A program made the translations under genes and the position numbers. DNA of 64,000 nucleotides, taken from Orthonyx spaldingii (lineage: Eukaryota > Chordata > Aves > Passeriformes > Orthonychidae). Location: positions 158,332-222,331 of the forward strand of contig VZTJ01001641.1 of NCBI GenBank assembly GCA_013397795.1, given 5' to 3'. The notes under the pieces were generated by a model, which was not told where the DNA came from, did no database searches, and saw only the letters and a list, made by a program, of their open reading frames with translations. This document shows positions 13,801 through 25,000 of the stretch, one piece after another (within the stretch, counting starts at the first letter, position 1; each line of letters starts with the position of its first letter).

Positions 13801-16800
13801 CAAAAACACTTTCATGCAAACTCCAGATACCCCCATGGAAAGTGACATTAAACAATGTTAGTGCTCAATTCTTTTCTGGCATGTGATCAGAACAAACATG
13901 AACGCAAAGGCAGCAGAATAGGCTGGGATCCCAAGCTGGCATTCCCATGGCTGCCATCACACTCATTTTCTGCATGCTTTTTGGGTCGCTCTGTATAAAC
14001 CTTTGCTTGACCTTTGATTCTTAGATTGTTTCATTTTCTCAGTTTAGCTAGCTTTAGTTATCACTGCTTTACATCAGTGTTTCGTCATAAAGTCAGAATG
14101 ATATCACAAAGTTCTGCCAGCTGGCTGAGAGACAAAGTTGAATGCTTGCTAGACTTTGAAGGCAATATGCAATCTACCATTTTAGTAGATTTATGCAAGT
14201 CATGTAGCCCTACTACAATAAGATGTCTCATAAACTATTAGCTTTGGGAGCACTGCAGGATAAAGCATACATTAAGCAGATTAAAAACAAATAGGAGGTG
14301 GCAAAAGACAATAGCAGCCATTAAAGGAAGGATCATAAGATCTGTTGGACAGAGTCAACACTCTTAATAGGGAATCACTCTTGCACAAAATTGAGCATTT
14401 GAGCCTGCTGCAATGATATTCAGAGCAGCACTGAGAAGAAATCTGTCACTGACCACCTTATAAACTAGGGAATAATTCAATGCAAGCAATGACCAGTACC
14501 ACAGGCACTCTTGTCCTGAAGAAACCTTGCAAGCAACGTATCTGAAAGATATTTGTACACTGAGATAGTAAAATAACAGGTCCTGAAAATCCACACAATT
14601 ACTGTTTCAAAATCCTTATTTTGTTTAGCTAATATTTTTAAAGGAATTTATTTGTTGACTTATCCAATATACTCAAGACCTGAAGTCTCAGACAAAAAAC
14701 AAATTGACTAGCAATATTAACTCAGTTATCAGGAAAAAATCCTGTAGATACAAGAAAAGAGACTTTATCTTCTGATTCCAGTTGCTTGTTTTTATGTAAC
14801 GCAAGAAGCAAAGGGAGCAAACTCACAAGAAAAAAGTTAAATTTTTTGTACTCATGAGTAAATATACACAAGAAAATGTTTCAAGTCTACAGTCCCAAGC
14901 TTGACAGATGCACCCAAGGTCTTGCTGACATTGGCAGCCTTACAGGGGCAATCTGTATATAAGAACAACATGTTCTTGAGCAACTCCTTCTAATGAGGTA
15001 GGCGTAGACATTGGTTCCTTTAATATCTCTGGAATGAAGTTTTGAGGTTTTTGCCTATGAATTGAGCACTGCAGAATCATTGACAGACTAATAATAATAA
15101 TAATAATAACAACAATAATAATAATTGTTACCAGGTTGATGCCAGGGCCTGAAACAGATCCCTAGAATCCTTCTGCATATATGAAACATATTTTTCTTTG
15201 CCCTCAACTGAATACAAAACCACTTAATAAAAGGCTCAAAAGCATTATCATAAGCCTTTTACCATTTTCCATGAGAATGATATTGTAAAGGGGAAATCAT
15301 ACAGGCTGTGAAAAGTAGTCTAAAAACTAATGTAATTTAAGCATGGCATGTAAAATATTGATATATGCATCTACTACTTTTAGTAAGGGATGTTCACTAA
15401 AAATCTTACATAATTTCAGGCCTGCTCATTCTTTACATATGTAATCCAAAGCAATAGTGGTTTTGGTTTAGTAGGTAAAAATCAATAATATACTGTATTA
15501 CATAAGAACACTAAACATACTTCATTTCCTTAGGAACTGGTTAAATGCATTAAAGCTGGTGTGTCATTAGAAACAATGCAATCCCGTATTAAAGGATGTG
15601 GGACAAATAGTCTCTGTTATGATCCTATGACAGTGAACTGAAAATCCTGTTGAAACATCCCAAAAGGAAGAGCCATGCAATATGAAAGAAGTGACTTTTG
15701 AATATCACCTACCCTACTTCTTGCAGTGGTAGAGTGAACCGGGCCCATGGGAACCCCTGCCTACTAATTCAAGGAAAGCTAGGGTAATTTTTCCCCTATA
15801 AAAGACTTAAAATGCTTTCTGGATCATGACTAACCCATCCTTCACCCCCAGTGTTCTTACACATGCTTCTTATCTCTGTTTTTGTGAATGAAACAATTAC
15901 CCAAGAAAATGACACCTACTTGTGTCTTCCCTTTCTCTCAAAAGCTCCTATTAACCTTAGCAACTTTTTACCCTATCAACACGTAGCTGAAATCTTCCCA
16001 GATTGAACGTTGCATTCTTCTAGCTCTAGTTTTAAGAACAAACTGCACTTTTCTGGCCAAGTGAACTCATGTGGAGTGAATTCCTGGCATGGAAGGTGCT
16101 GTTTCATGCTTAATTGTAGTAATTGCCTTTGAAACAAGAAGTCAGGGGGAGGGGGGAGAGGGTTGGTTTCCATAAAACGTCATTTAATACTTTCCTTATT
16201 GCCTGAGTTTTTACATCCCTGATAAACAAGGATTTTGATAAGCATTTCTTCCTAGAATCCTGATTGGAATGATGCATTAAACATACTTGTGTAGAAAATA
16301 TATATAGATGTGTCATCTGTTTGTACTATAATGAGACTTGGATGTCCTAATCAGGGTCAGTCTCATTGAAACTGATACTGAAATGCTTTGTCACTACTAT
16401 CCTTCCAGAAAGCTGCATCTCCTTTTCTTTTCACAAGGTTACTTAAGAAATTGGATACTTTAAAAACAATACTTTATGGCCTAATGAGGTAGAGAAAAGT
16501 CCTATGGGTTTGTCAGTGTAATGTTTTCTGTGATGTTTGCCATTGTGGTATCTGAATCTTGCATAAACAGCTAAGGTACAGGCTCTAGTTTGTCTGCAGT
16601 GTTTGTGATCATTTATATACCAACAGTAAGTTTACAATGAAACTGATATGGTATCATTTTCACTAGAGGAAATAAAATTACACATAAAAAAGTAGTTTTG
16701 CTTCAACTAGACTTCTAAATAACTAATTGAATAAGGAAGAATAACCATACTTATTGCACAGACTCAGCCCAAGAGATGATGTTACGTGTCTGAAGCATCG

Positions 16801-17639
16801 CTGTAAGGCAAAACTGAACCCAGAAACAGAATAAATGAGCCTACATACAACTGCAATTCCTGTGTAATTCTGTTCAAGCAGAGTCTGGAGATCAGCCGGA
16901 AGAAACAGACTGCCACACTTGCCCAAAAACTTTCTGGTACTCAATTCAAACTAACAAGCATGTACTGTAGCACTGCAGTGCATCTTCTGTGTTTTGGCAT
17001 GAAAACCAGATGTGGAGGCTTCAGGTCAGCCTTTTCCTTTTCAGGAATCCTGTTTAGACCTGGAAAAGTACAGCTCAATTATGAGTAAATTGATGGATAA
17101 TTTTTTGGGTTCGTTTTTTTTTTTTAATTTTGGTAATTTTATTTTCTTATAACAGTGAAGACAATGGTTATCTTTCAGCAGTATAGAGTAAAATGTGGCA
17201 GTTCTTTTCATAATGTGCAGCAGAATCAGCTCAGCTGTATTAAGGTTATTCTTTCCACAACTCATGAATCAGCCACTCATATTTTCATTTTTCCTATAAA
17301 TTAAAATATCATAATTTCAGTCATCATTTTTAGCAGCTGTTTCCTTTTTAGTACGTATTACATCCAGTTCAAAACTCCACTGTAACAGTTGCTCTGGAAA
17401 GAATCTTCCATATGAGTGTCCTTCCACTTAATAATAATATTTGTTTTAGCTCAATCCTTCAACCACATTTCTGAGTAAATGGGAGAGGTCCCATTGGGAT
17501 GACCCTTGTTAACACTGCAGTGACTTAAATTGTGTAATTCATACTTTTCCTAGCATTAGAAGAGACATTACCATGTGCTCAGGGCAGTCATATGGGTAAC
17601 AAGATCAACAAGGTATTTCAATCTGTGTGACATGAATAG
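10836..17639. other. Gene-free stretch
   Basis: A+T-rich, with no exon I can support. It includes a (TAA)n microsatellite at 15089-15125, a T12 run at 17114-17125 and a TGCTGAGTCAG Maf/AP-1-like motif at 13020-13030. Open frames are all under 90 codons and unrelated to any family I recognise. Confidence 0.6.
15089..15125. repeat. (TAA)n microsatellite, interrupted
   Basis: Eight or more TAA units interrupted by AACAAC and followed by more AAT/TAA units. It is probably length-polymorphic. SINE tails in amniotes can end in such a run, but the flanks here show no matching SINE body, so it is called a plain microsatellite. Confidence 0.85.
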
Positions 17640-18060
17640 GCTTCACCAAAATGAGCGAAATGCCGGAGTTATAAAAGGCAGAGCATAGTTGTCATGTTTA
17701 TTTTGTGCTTCGGGCCGTGAGCTCTAATTAGCTGTCAAGCCAATTAGGCTAAACAGGCATGCCGAAGTCCTTGTTGTGGGACCAGCCGAAGTATGTGCGC
17801 CCAGGACTGAGAAACACCAGGACCTCTCGGTGCTGCTGGTGCCTGTTACCTCCTCCACGCAGCAGCAGGAACAGTGACCCGCACACCCCTTGTGCAAAAC
17901 AGTGACCCGCACACCCCTTGTGCAAACGGGGGAGGAAAGGGTTCAGCAGTGACAGCTCACACTCGGTAACACCCAGAGCCCCTGCTGAGTCAGCCTCAGT
18001 GATCTGCAAGTTGCTGTATATTGCATTCCCCTTTGTTACCTCCTATTTATTGCAAGACTT
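17640..18060. promoter_or_regulatory. Candidate regulatory block: CpG-retaining, homeobox pair, TATA-like box, MARE-like site
   Basis: This stretch stands out from its surroundings. At least 11 CpGs lie between 17700 and 17970 in otherwise CpG-poor DNA. Two homeodomain-type cores, CTAATTAG at 17724-17731 and CCAATTAGG at 17740-17748, flank a TGTCA (TALE-type) motif at 17733. TATAAAAG at 17670-17677 could be a TATA box for + strand transcription starting near 17700. TGCTGAGTCAGCC at 17983-17995 matches the Maf recognition element (TGCTGAGTCAGCA) at 12 of 13 positions. A 28-bp tandem duplication lies inside. It could be a conserved enhancer or an alternative intronic promoter. Open frames through it are broken by the 28-bp (non-triplet) duplication, so coding is unlikely. 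Conservation data are lacking here. Confidence 0.4.
17870..17925. repeat. 28-bp perfect tandem duplication containing CACCCC motif
   Basis: Two identical 28-bp units lie at 17870-17897 and 17898-17925. Each holds GTGACCCGCACACCCC, which includes a CACCC/KLF-type motif and two CpGs. Identity is complete, so the duplication is either recent or under constraint. Because 28 is not a multiple of 3, it shifts any reading frame that crosses it, which argues against coding. Confidence 0.9.
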
Positions 18061-20214
18061 CCCAGTAGCGAAAGGCAAGGGACAGATTTTGCCCTGCATT
18101 TTTGCTTCAGCTGAGAACCAGCACAGGGTTTACATTTCACTTGAACCCTCAAAACAAGGATTAAGTGTGACTTCACTGCTGTTAGCCTAGCTGGTTCTGT
18201 TAGAGAGGTGTGAAATTCATCTAGACTGATCATAGCAAAAATATTTTAGTCTTCCTTTCCAACTGGTATTAAAACTAACTTCTGCAGAATGAATCTTTTG
18301 CAGGAACAGCTGTAGCTGCAGTAACAATAGATGGGGAGTCAGGAGAAGAACCCTTAAATTTTGCAAGCTGTTTTAAGTTCTCTGAGGCTTTGAACTGTTT
18401 CAGGGTGATCGTGTTTGAGAGTTGCTCAGATTTTCAGCCTTTATGAGTTTTTTATATTATGCATTTTATTATACTGAGGTATAATTATATTTCAATTATA
18501 GTCCCTTTCTTAAAAAACTAAAATTCAAAAATAAAAATTATTGACTCTGTACTATTAAGTCTTTCTAAATGAGACTGTCCTACTTGGGTATTTATCATAT
18601 CACAGTAGAAGCAGTAGTGTCTTTTACAGTGTGTGAGCATACAAATATGCTCTTTCAAATGATGTTTATTAATTCCCTAAAGCTAAGAGTCATTTCATTT
18701 TTTCAGGTAAAATGGGAGCAGTTACATAGATAGCCCTGAGGTTGAATGGTAACCACCTAAAGACGACTCAAGGGGAAGTTGCTATGACAATGGTTTCTGA
18801 ACAGAGTGAAAAATAGAAGGAAAAAAAACCCCTTACCCCTTGCTTATCAGAAGAAAGGTATGACACAGGAGTTGAGGTCATCCTGAAATTAGACCCCCTG
18901 CACTATAGCTTTCAGAAATCTCTAACAGAGATTTCATGAATCCAAGCCTCACTGTAACCCCCAAGATCTGTAGAAAAGTAGAAGTATGAGAAATATTCTC
19001 TCACTCACAGTTGGAAAATAATGAGATAGCCAGGTAAGCTACACAAAGGAACAGAAAAAATCGAAGCCAAGCAGTTAAGAATACCAATTCTCAGTTCCAT
19101 TCGGACACCCAATTTGTACATCTTCCTGTGTGCTGCATTGACATATGTAGAAGAGTTTTGTAGAAGAGTTACACATGTGCTGTCCTACACCCATATCTGG
19201 GGCAAGTCCACTTTCCATATCAGGGCTCCTTTAACATCTCCCCAGCTTGATATGCCTGGCATGCATCACTCTGAACATGTGAGCTGTTAATTACCACAGC
19301 GCAAGATTTCCCTTGGAGAAGAATTCCCATGGTGGGATTTGTCTGCAGAGCCTATTCTGTGCTACTTAAGGGACAGCTGTTACAGCAGATGAGAAAATCT
19401 GAACACAAATTGAGATAAGCGTGCTTTGATATGTGGAACTGCTCTTTTAGAAATGCCAAGAGGTTTGCATTACAGCATGGCTGCAGGGGTGGGTTTCCTA
19501 TGATATCTCCAGGTCTACACTTGGCACACAGTGCACACTAACTCAACAAGATACAGCTGGAGGAAAGTGGCTGCTTGGATGTTAAGCCTACAAAACTCAC
19601 GTTTTTAGTGATGGTAAGATGTGCCACCAAAAATATCAGTTTATGAAGGTAAACAACATGCTGTGTTTGGGCACCCTCTGAAATGGGGACAGAGACTCTA
19701 CGGATTTAACATTAATGATTAGAATAAGGTTTCCCAGAGTGACTTGTGATGCCTTCAGTTCAGAATGCAAAACACTGTCAGCGACAACTCCTGTAAACTC
19801 CTCTGAAATCAGTTCAAGGGGTCTCATACTAGATGTCCAAAATAAGAAGCAGCCCAATTGATTGGTCATTGCTAAATTTATGGACTTTTTTTCATTACTG
19901 ATTTTTGCATTTTCTATTCAAGTAAAGAACGGTCAACATTTCTACGAGAAAGAATATCCAACTGAGGTACCAGGCCAGCAGCACGTTCCCTCAGGCAAGA
20001 TCTTCTCTCTGTTTCAGCCATACTGAATTAAATTTTGTAATAATAAGCATAAAGACAGTCTTACCAACCTCCATGTAAAAATGCTTTTGCTTATTTTAGA
20101 CAGATCTTCATGCATAGATTTAATGTCATTTAAGCATTGATTAGCTTCACTGTTTAACAGCAGTGCAAATCGCATTCTGGATTCTTCTTCTGGCTTTCAA
20201 ATTTTGCCAGCCTA
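18061..20214. other. Gene-free stretch
   Basis: No supported exon or RNA gene. It contains an A8C4 tract at 18821-18832 and an 11-bp near-tandem duplication (GTAGAAGAGTT at 19147 and 19160). The rest is unremarkable A+T-rich sequence. Confidence 0.55.
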
Positions 20215-20238
20215 ACTTCTTGCTACACTTCTTGCTAC
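20215..20238. repeat. 12-bp perfect tandem duplication
   Basis: ACTTCTTGCTAC occurs at 20215-20226 and again at 20227-20238. It is a small slippage-type duplication with no visible function. Confidence 0.85.
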
Positions 20239-20869
20239 AAGGTGGGCTTTGCTGTTGACCCGGTCCATGCAGTTTCACAGTTAAGAGAAAACCAGCTTTT
20301 TATGAATTATACCTGGTGTATAACTTCAATTTAATCCATGCAGGTTTAGGGATTTCCCTGCTAATCCTTGTGTGTTAAGCAATAGGTGGTCGATGGGCTG
20401 TTAACTCAAGGCATAAGTGGCTGTGACAGGGCTGTGCACAAGAGATTATCTCAGCCTTTGCCTCTCCACTTTTGCATCACTCTGCCTCAGATCAAGGCTC
20501 TGGGTGGGAACAGCAGACCTCCTCACACACTGGCATCTTTAATCTCTCTTCAGCTGCCACATTTAGGAAAAAATGTAGCAGTAGTACCGATGTATTGTAC
20601 AACCACATGAGAAAAGGCAGTCCCAGCTGGCCAGAGTCACCCCAAGCTCTCAGGTGAAGATCTTTCCCCTGGCTACTTTATCTCTGACTCTTTGCAGTCT
20701 GCTTTGCCCTCCCTGCGCGCCTCTAACCAAAGGAGAGACAATATTTCTGTGCCAGGCAGGCAATTACGGCTTTCAGCCACATGGCTTTCTCTCAGCTATC
20801 GACCACATTACCTTCAAGACAGGATAGTGTCAGAAAATTTATGTTCCAGGTTTAGGCTCAGTCTTCCGT
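20239..20869. other. Gene-free stretch of moderately higher GC
   Basis: Between about 20430 and 20720 the sequence is less A+T-rich, with pyrimidine-rich runs that resemble splice acceptor tracts. No acceptor-exon-donor set gives a reading frame I trust. The overlapping open frames (60-74 codons) are treated as chance. Confidence 0.45.
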
Positions 20870-21060
20870 TTGCAATATAAGCCGCACCAACCGGAGAGCG
20901 CGTCACAGATGAATGACAAATGCTCCACTTAGAGCAATTGCTCAATATATGCTCCCGAGGACTTTATCTGACAGCCTATATAAACAATATTAGAGTATTT
21001 ATCTTAATTGCTGCCTAGGAAGTATGGTTCCCTATTGGAAATATAAAGCGTTTCCCTCTT
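20870..21060. promoter_or_regulatory. Candidate conserved noncoding element with CpG cluster and 12-bp palindrome
   Basis: Five CpGs fall within about 75 bases (20882-20957) in CpG-poor surroundings. Then comes the perfect palindrome GAGCAATTGCTC at 20932-20943. After it lie TGACAG (TALE-type), TATAAACAATATT (Fox-type TAAACA) and TTAATTGC (homeobox-type) motifs within 100 bases. This mixture of developmental factor motifs is typical of vertebrate conserved noncoding enhancers. That it is conserved is inference; only the motifs are seen. Confidence 0.35.
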
Positions 21061-21969
21061 CCTTCAAAGGAATTTGTGAATTGGTGCTCTCTTACCTCCA
21101 TTCCTTCTGTAATCGATGTTAGCATCCAAAGCAAATTATATTAGTTTCCTTAATTTTCTCAACTGATTGTCCTGAAAAAATGTTCTCAGCTGGTGATGTA
21201 AGGAAAACATTTCTGTATCTAGAAGACACAATGTGACCAGGTAGCAGATAGAAGGTACTGCTTTTCAAAGGGGCCTGTTCCTCAAAAGACGTGTCAAAAG
21301 TTTCACGCTTTAAACATCTCAGTAATGCGGTGACGTCTGGCCTATGTGGTTCCCATTACTTGACATACCACAGCATAAAATATAACAGCAAAGGATGAAG
21401 TATGGTACTGAGCTGAAAAGAGAACCCATGTGCTATAGGAAGTCTGGAGCACTTTGGCTGACTCAGTTAACTCCATTCTATTATAAGCTTTTCAATCAGG
21501 GACCAGTTGTTACAAAAGCGAAATGTGCATGGAGTCAGATGGACACTTTCTCCTAACTGATCAAGACCCCAAACTTGCAAGCTTCAGGTGATCTAATATA
21601 TCATAAGTTTTCATACTAACATCAGGAGCTGTAATGTTGTCCAGATATGCAGATATTTTAAGAAAAATGTGGAAGTTACTAGTATATTACTGGTATAAAT
21701 GTTTTCATTTCTGCCTTCTTTATTGTTTTAAATATTACTGCAGTATGGAGAGAACCTTCTGAAATGAGATTTTCAAACAAATTTCTCAAGTGACTTGCAA
21801 CCAATCTGAACATGCTTTTTGATATCTGTAGTAATTGAGCTCTTTGGTTTAACTACTGAAAATATGCAGTACTGATAGCCCTGGTGGGCTACTCCCCATA
21901 AAAGCAAGAGTCTTATTCTAAGACCATTTCACCCAAAGTTGTGTCTGAGATGGGCAACAAAGATCCTAT
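21061..21969. other. Gene-free stretch
   Basis: A+T-rich with no supported gene. GCTGACTCAG at 21457-21466 is an AP-1/Maf-type motif, one of three in about 8.5 kb. Confidence 0.55.
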
Positions 21970-22075
21970 TTTGTGTTTTATTTTTTGTGTTTGTTTGGCT
22001 TGTTTTAGTTTTTGGGTTTTTTTGTTAGATGATTTTTGGTTTGTTGGGTTTTGGTTTCTTTTCTTTCATTAGGAA
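21970..22075. repeat. T/G-rich low-complexity tract
   Basis: The + strand is almost all T and G here, built of degenerate TTTG/TTTTG/GGGTTTTT units. It is likely a decayed simple repeat or the reverse complement of an A-rich retroposon tail. No element body was recognised beside it. Confidence 0.75.
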
Positions 22076-25000
22076 ACAGACTTTGAACACTACATCATCC
22101 CAGAGAGGACCTCAGACTTTAAACTACTGAGTCAGTAATAACAGCTCAGAAATAACAGATCTGAGTTGAGGCAATGATTGAGAGTGACAGTTGCTACATC
22201 CCATCACCAAATCCTTTCAGGTCAGGGATGTGAGCTTACATCCTGAACCATCTGCTGCCGGAAAAAGAATCTGCTCACTTACAGGCCTCACTCTTTCTCC
22301 CGTTCAGAAGGAAAGGGGACAGCTGAAGATGGGTCTTAACAGCCAGCACTACATTCTTCTGGAAAAGGTACAAAACCTCATTTTCACATAGAAGGTGGTG
22401 AGAGAGTAAAGCTGCCTCTCCAGCTGCAGTAACAGGAACTGGGTGCCACGGTTGAGCCCAGGCTTGAGTTTTTACTGCGTACTTGCAGAAGACAGTTCAG
22501 CTCTGGTGCACTGCCTGCTCTTCCAGAAGGGAAGACTGTAATTTTATTACCCTATGGAGCCAGCTACTTTCTGGCAAGAGTCATTACAGTGTTAGCTGTG
22601 GTTAGCAATCTCCTCCTCCCCTGAGCCTACATGCTCTCCCTGAGGCAAAACAAAAACCTTCTCTCTCAGGGTTTCTTGTGTCATAAAAAACAGAGCTGCC
22701 AGCATCATCCTCAGTCATTTTATACATTTGGGTTGTACTCTGTGTGGTGTGTTTGAGCTCTTTGCACAGTGCAATTGCAAACTCGGAGACATCTGTTCCT
22801 CAAGTAATGGATCTAATTTAAAACCACAAGTTTCTCCTTTAATTTTTACAAGGGCATATGAGTGCATTCTTCCTCTAGAAAATAAAATTAAATGGTTCTC
22901 TCTTTCCAGAGCACATTTGATTATCCATTTTACATGTTTGAAAAGAGTTCTGTGCATAGTCCAAGATGTAATATGTGATTTCTAGGTCCCTGTCAGGAAC
23001 AGCAGTTAACATCATTAGACATTTTCATTCAATAAAGGAGGCTAAAAAGGGGTAGCCCTAATGGGCACCCTGTCACATCTTATCCATCTTAAAAAACATC
23101 TCTCATAGTAAGCAAATACAACAGGATGCCACATTGCCTTTAGCTTTCCTTTCAGATGAGCTAACCAAAGTCATTCAGATTCTACAGACACTATTCACAG
23201 TACCTTAAAAGTGAAATCCCAGCCTCAGAACACCTGCCAAGAGAGGAGAGCAAAATAATATGCGGGAAGACTGTGTAAAGGGATTCAAAAGCCTCAAATC
23301 CCTGAGAGAGCTATTATTAACTGACAGATTTAGATTTCATTTCTGCTAGAAAAAATTCAGATGTTAGGGATGCTTCATCATTAGCTACAGAGCAGAAAAT
23401 AAAATGTAGCAACTTTTGTAGTAACTATCTCATTTAAAACGAGACAGATAATGTAACCAGAACCTGAAGTACAAACCAATATAGTCAAGACAGATTATCT
23501 GAGAGTTTGCCAATTCATGTCTCAGAAGAAAACTAAAAATTTTAGCCTTCCCTAATAATAGTAATTTCTCAGGAAGGAGCCTGGTTGACCAAGCAAGTCT
23601 TCTGAAATTAAATGGGTTGAACCATGAGAGGAAACAGACCATGATGTGACTACAGGTTCTTCTGTAAATGACTGGAACTTTTCGAGGGGAATGTTTCAAT
23701 GGAAATGGCAGAAAGTACAACGTTAACTTTGGTGTTTTTTTCCAGTTTCTTTTCACCCTGTTTGTTTAAATCTTTCCCCTCACAGAAAAGAAGCATGAAT
23801 AAAAAGAAAGAAAATAGTTTTTAAAGTGCCAGAAATGTTTCAGCTCTAAATAACTGAAAACGGTTTAATGGAAATAAAAAACCAGGGTTTGAGAAAAATT
23901 GTGTCCCCTCTGTACTTCTACTTTTATGGAATCCAGCAATGTTTTCTAGTGCTTACAGTGACTGCTCATGTGACAAATACACCATTTGTCTTTTCTTTCT
24001 CCCTAGTAAGCCTTCCAAATGAAGTTAATGGGAATAACAGGAGGAGGGCAAAGACAGAAGAGGAGTTCCTTGGGTACCAGAAGTAGGAAAGGTTTATCCT
24101 GCAATCTCTCCTTCAACCAGAGCACAAGCAGAATTTTCCCTCCCTTTCTAGCCCAATATTTTTTTGCTTGATCTGTAGAAATCTCATTTTCCTACATTTT
24201 TTTTTTTTTTTTTCATTTCTGACAATTTCTGGCAATTGCAGGAAATGGACATGGACAGTAAGTTGAGCATACTAAGTTGTCTTTCATTAGGAAAACAGAC
24301 TATGAAAAACTAGTGAACAGAGAATGACAGTACATATTCTGCAAACCAGAAGGCTGTGAGACACCAATAACTACTTCCGTGTGGAGCTTGAACATATAAA
24401 GGCAGAAGCAAAAGTTTGAAAGCTAATGAAACATTTTCTGAAATACATACAACGATTTTTATAAGAGTTCACACTGTTCTGACACTCCATCTTGCTGGCA
24501 GCAGCTTTAAATTGAATATATGGGAAAAGAAGTAATTTCATTGTTTAACAGCAACTGCCCAACCAGTGGCCAGAAGCAAGGAGGACACGCACGTAAGGGA
24601 TGGAGCTACACGGACCATAGGCTTATGTTCTCTTCCTGGCCTTGACATTGTCCTGTAGCAAGATCTTCAGCAAACAGGACTTTTTATGGCTCTGTGTCAC
24701 CTTAACCTTCTCAACCATTTTGACTGTGAAGCATCTTGATGCTACAGTTACAGACATAGTCCTATTTGCTGTCTCTCATACTTCCTTCTAATTAGGTAAA
24801 GTTTCTAACAGAGTTACATCTCTGTAAATCTCTAAGTCCTCCTTAAATTTCCATGTTTTAATGAAAAAAAAAAATTAAAACACTTAGAGACTGCAAATAG
24901 TTATTTTACATGAAAGTAAAAGTGATGAATAATTCAAAAGCAGAATTCAAGTAATGGTCATACTCTGGATGCACTCAGTAATCACTAGAAATAACAGTAA

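Noticed and set aside
18700..18755. CAGGTAAAATGGGAGCAG string resembling a MIR core
   Set aside because: Only a short stretch fits; upstream and downstream blocks are missing.
23868..24086. Possible exon after the pyrimidine tract ending CCCTAG near 24006
   Set aside because: The acceptor is good but the first in-frame codon after it in one frame is a stop, and no convincing donor follows.
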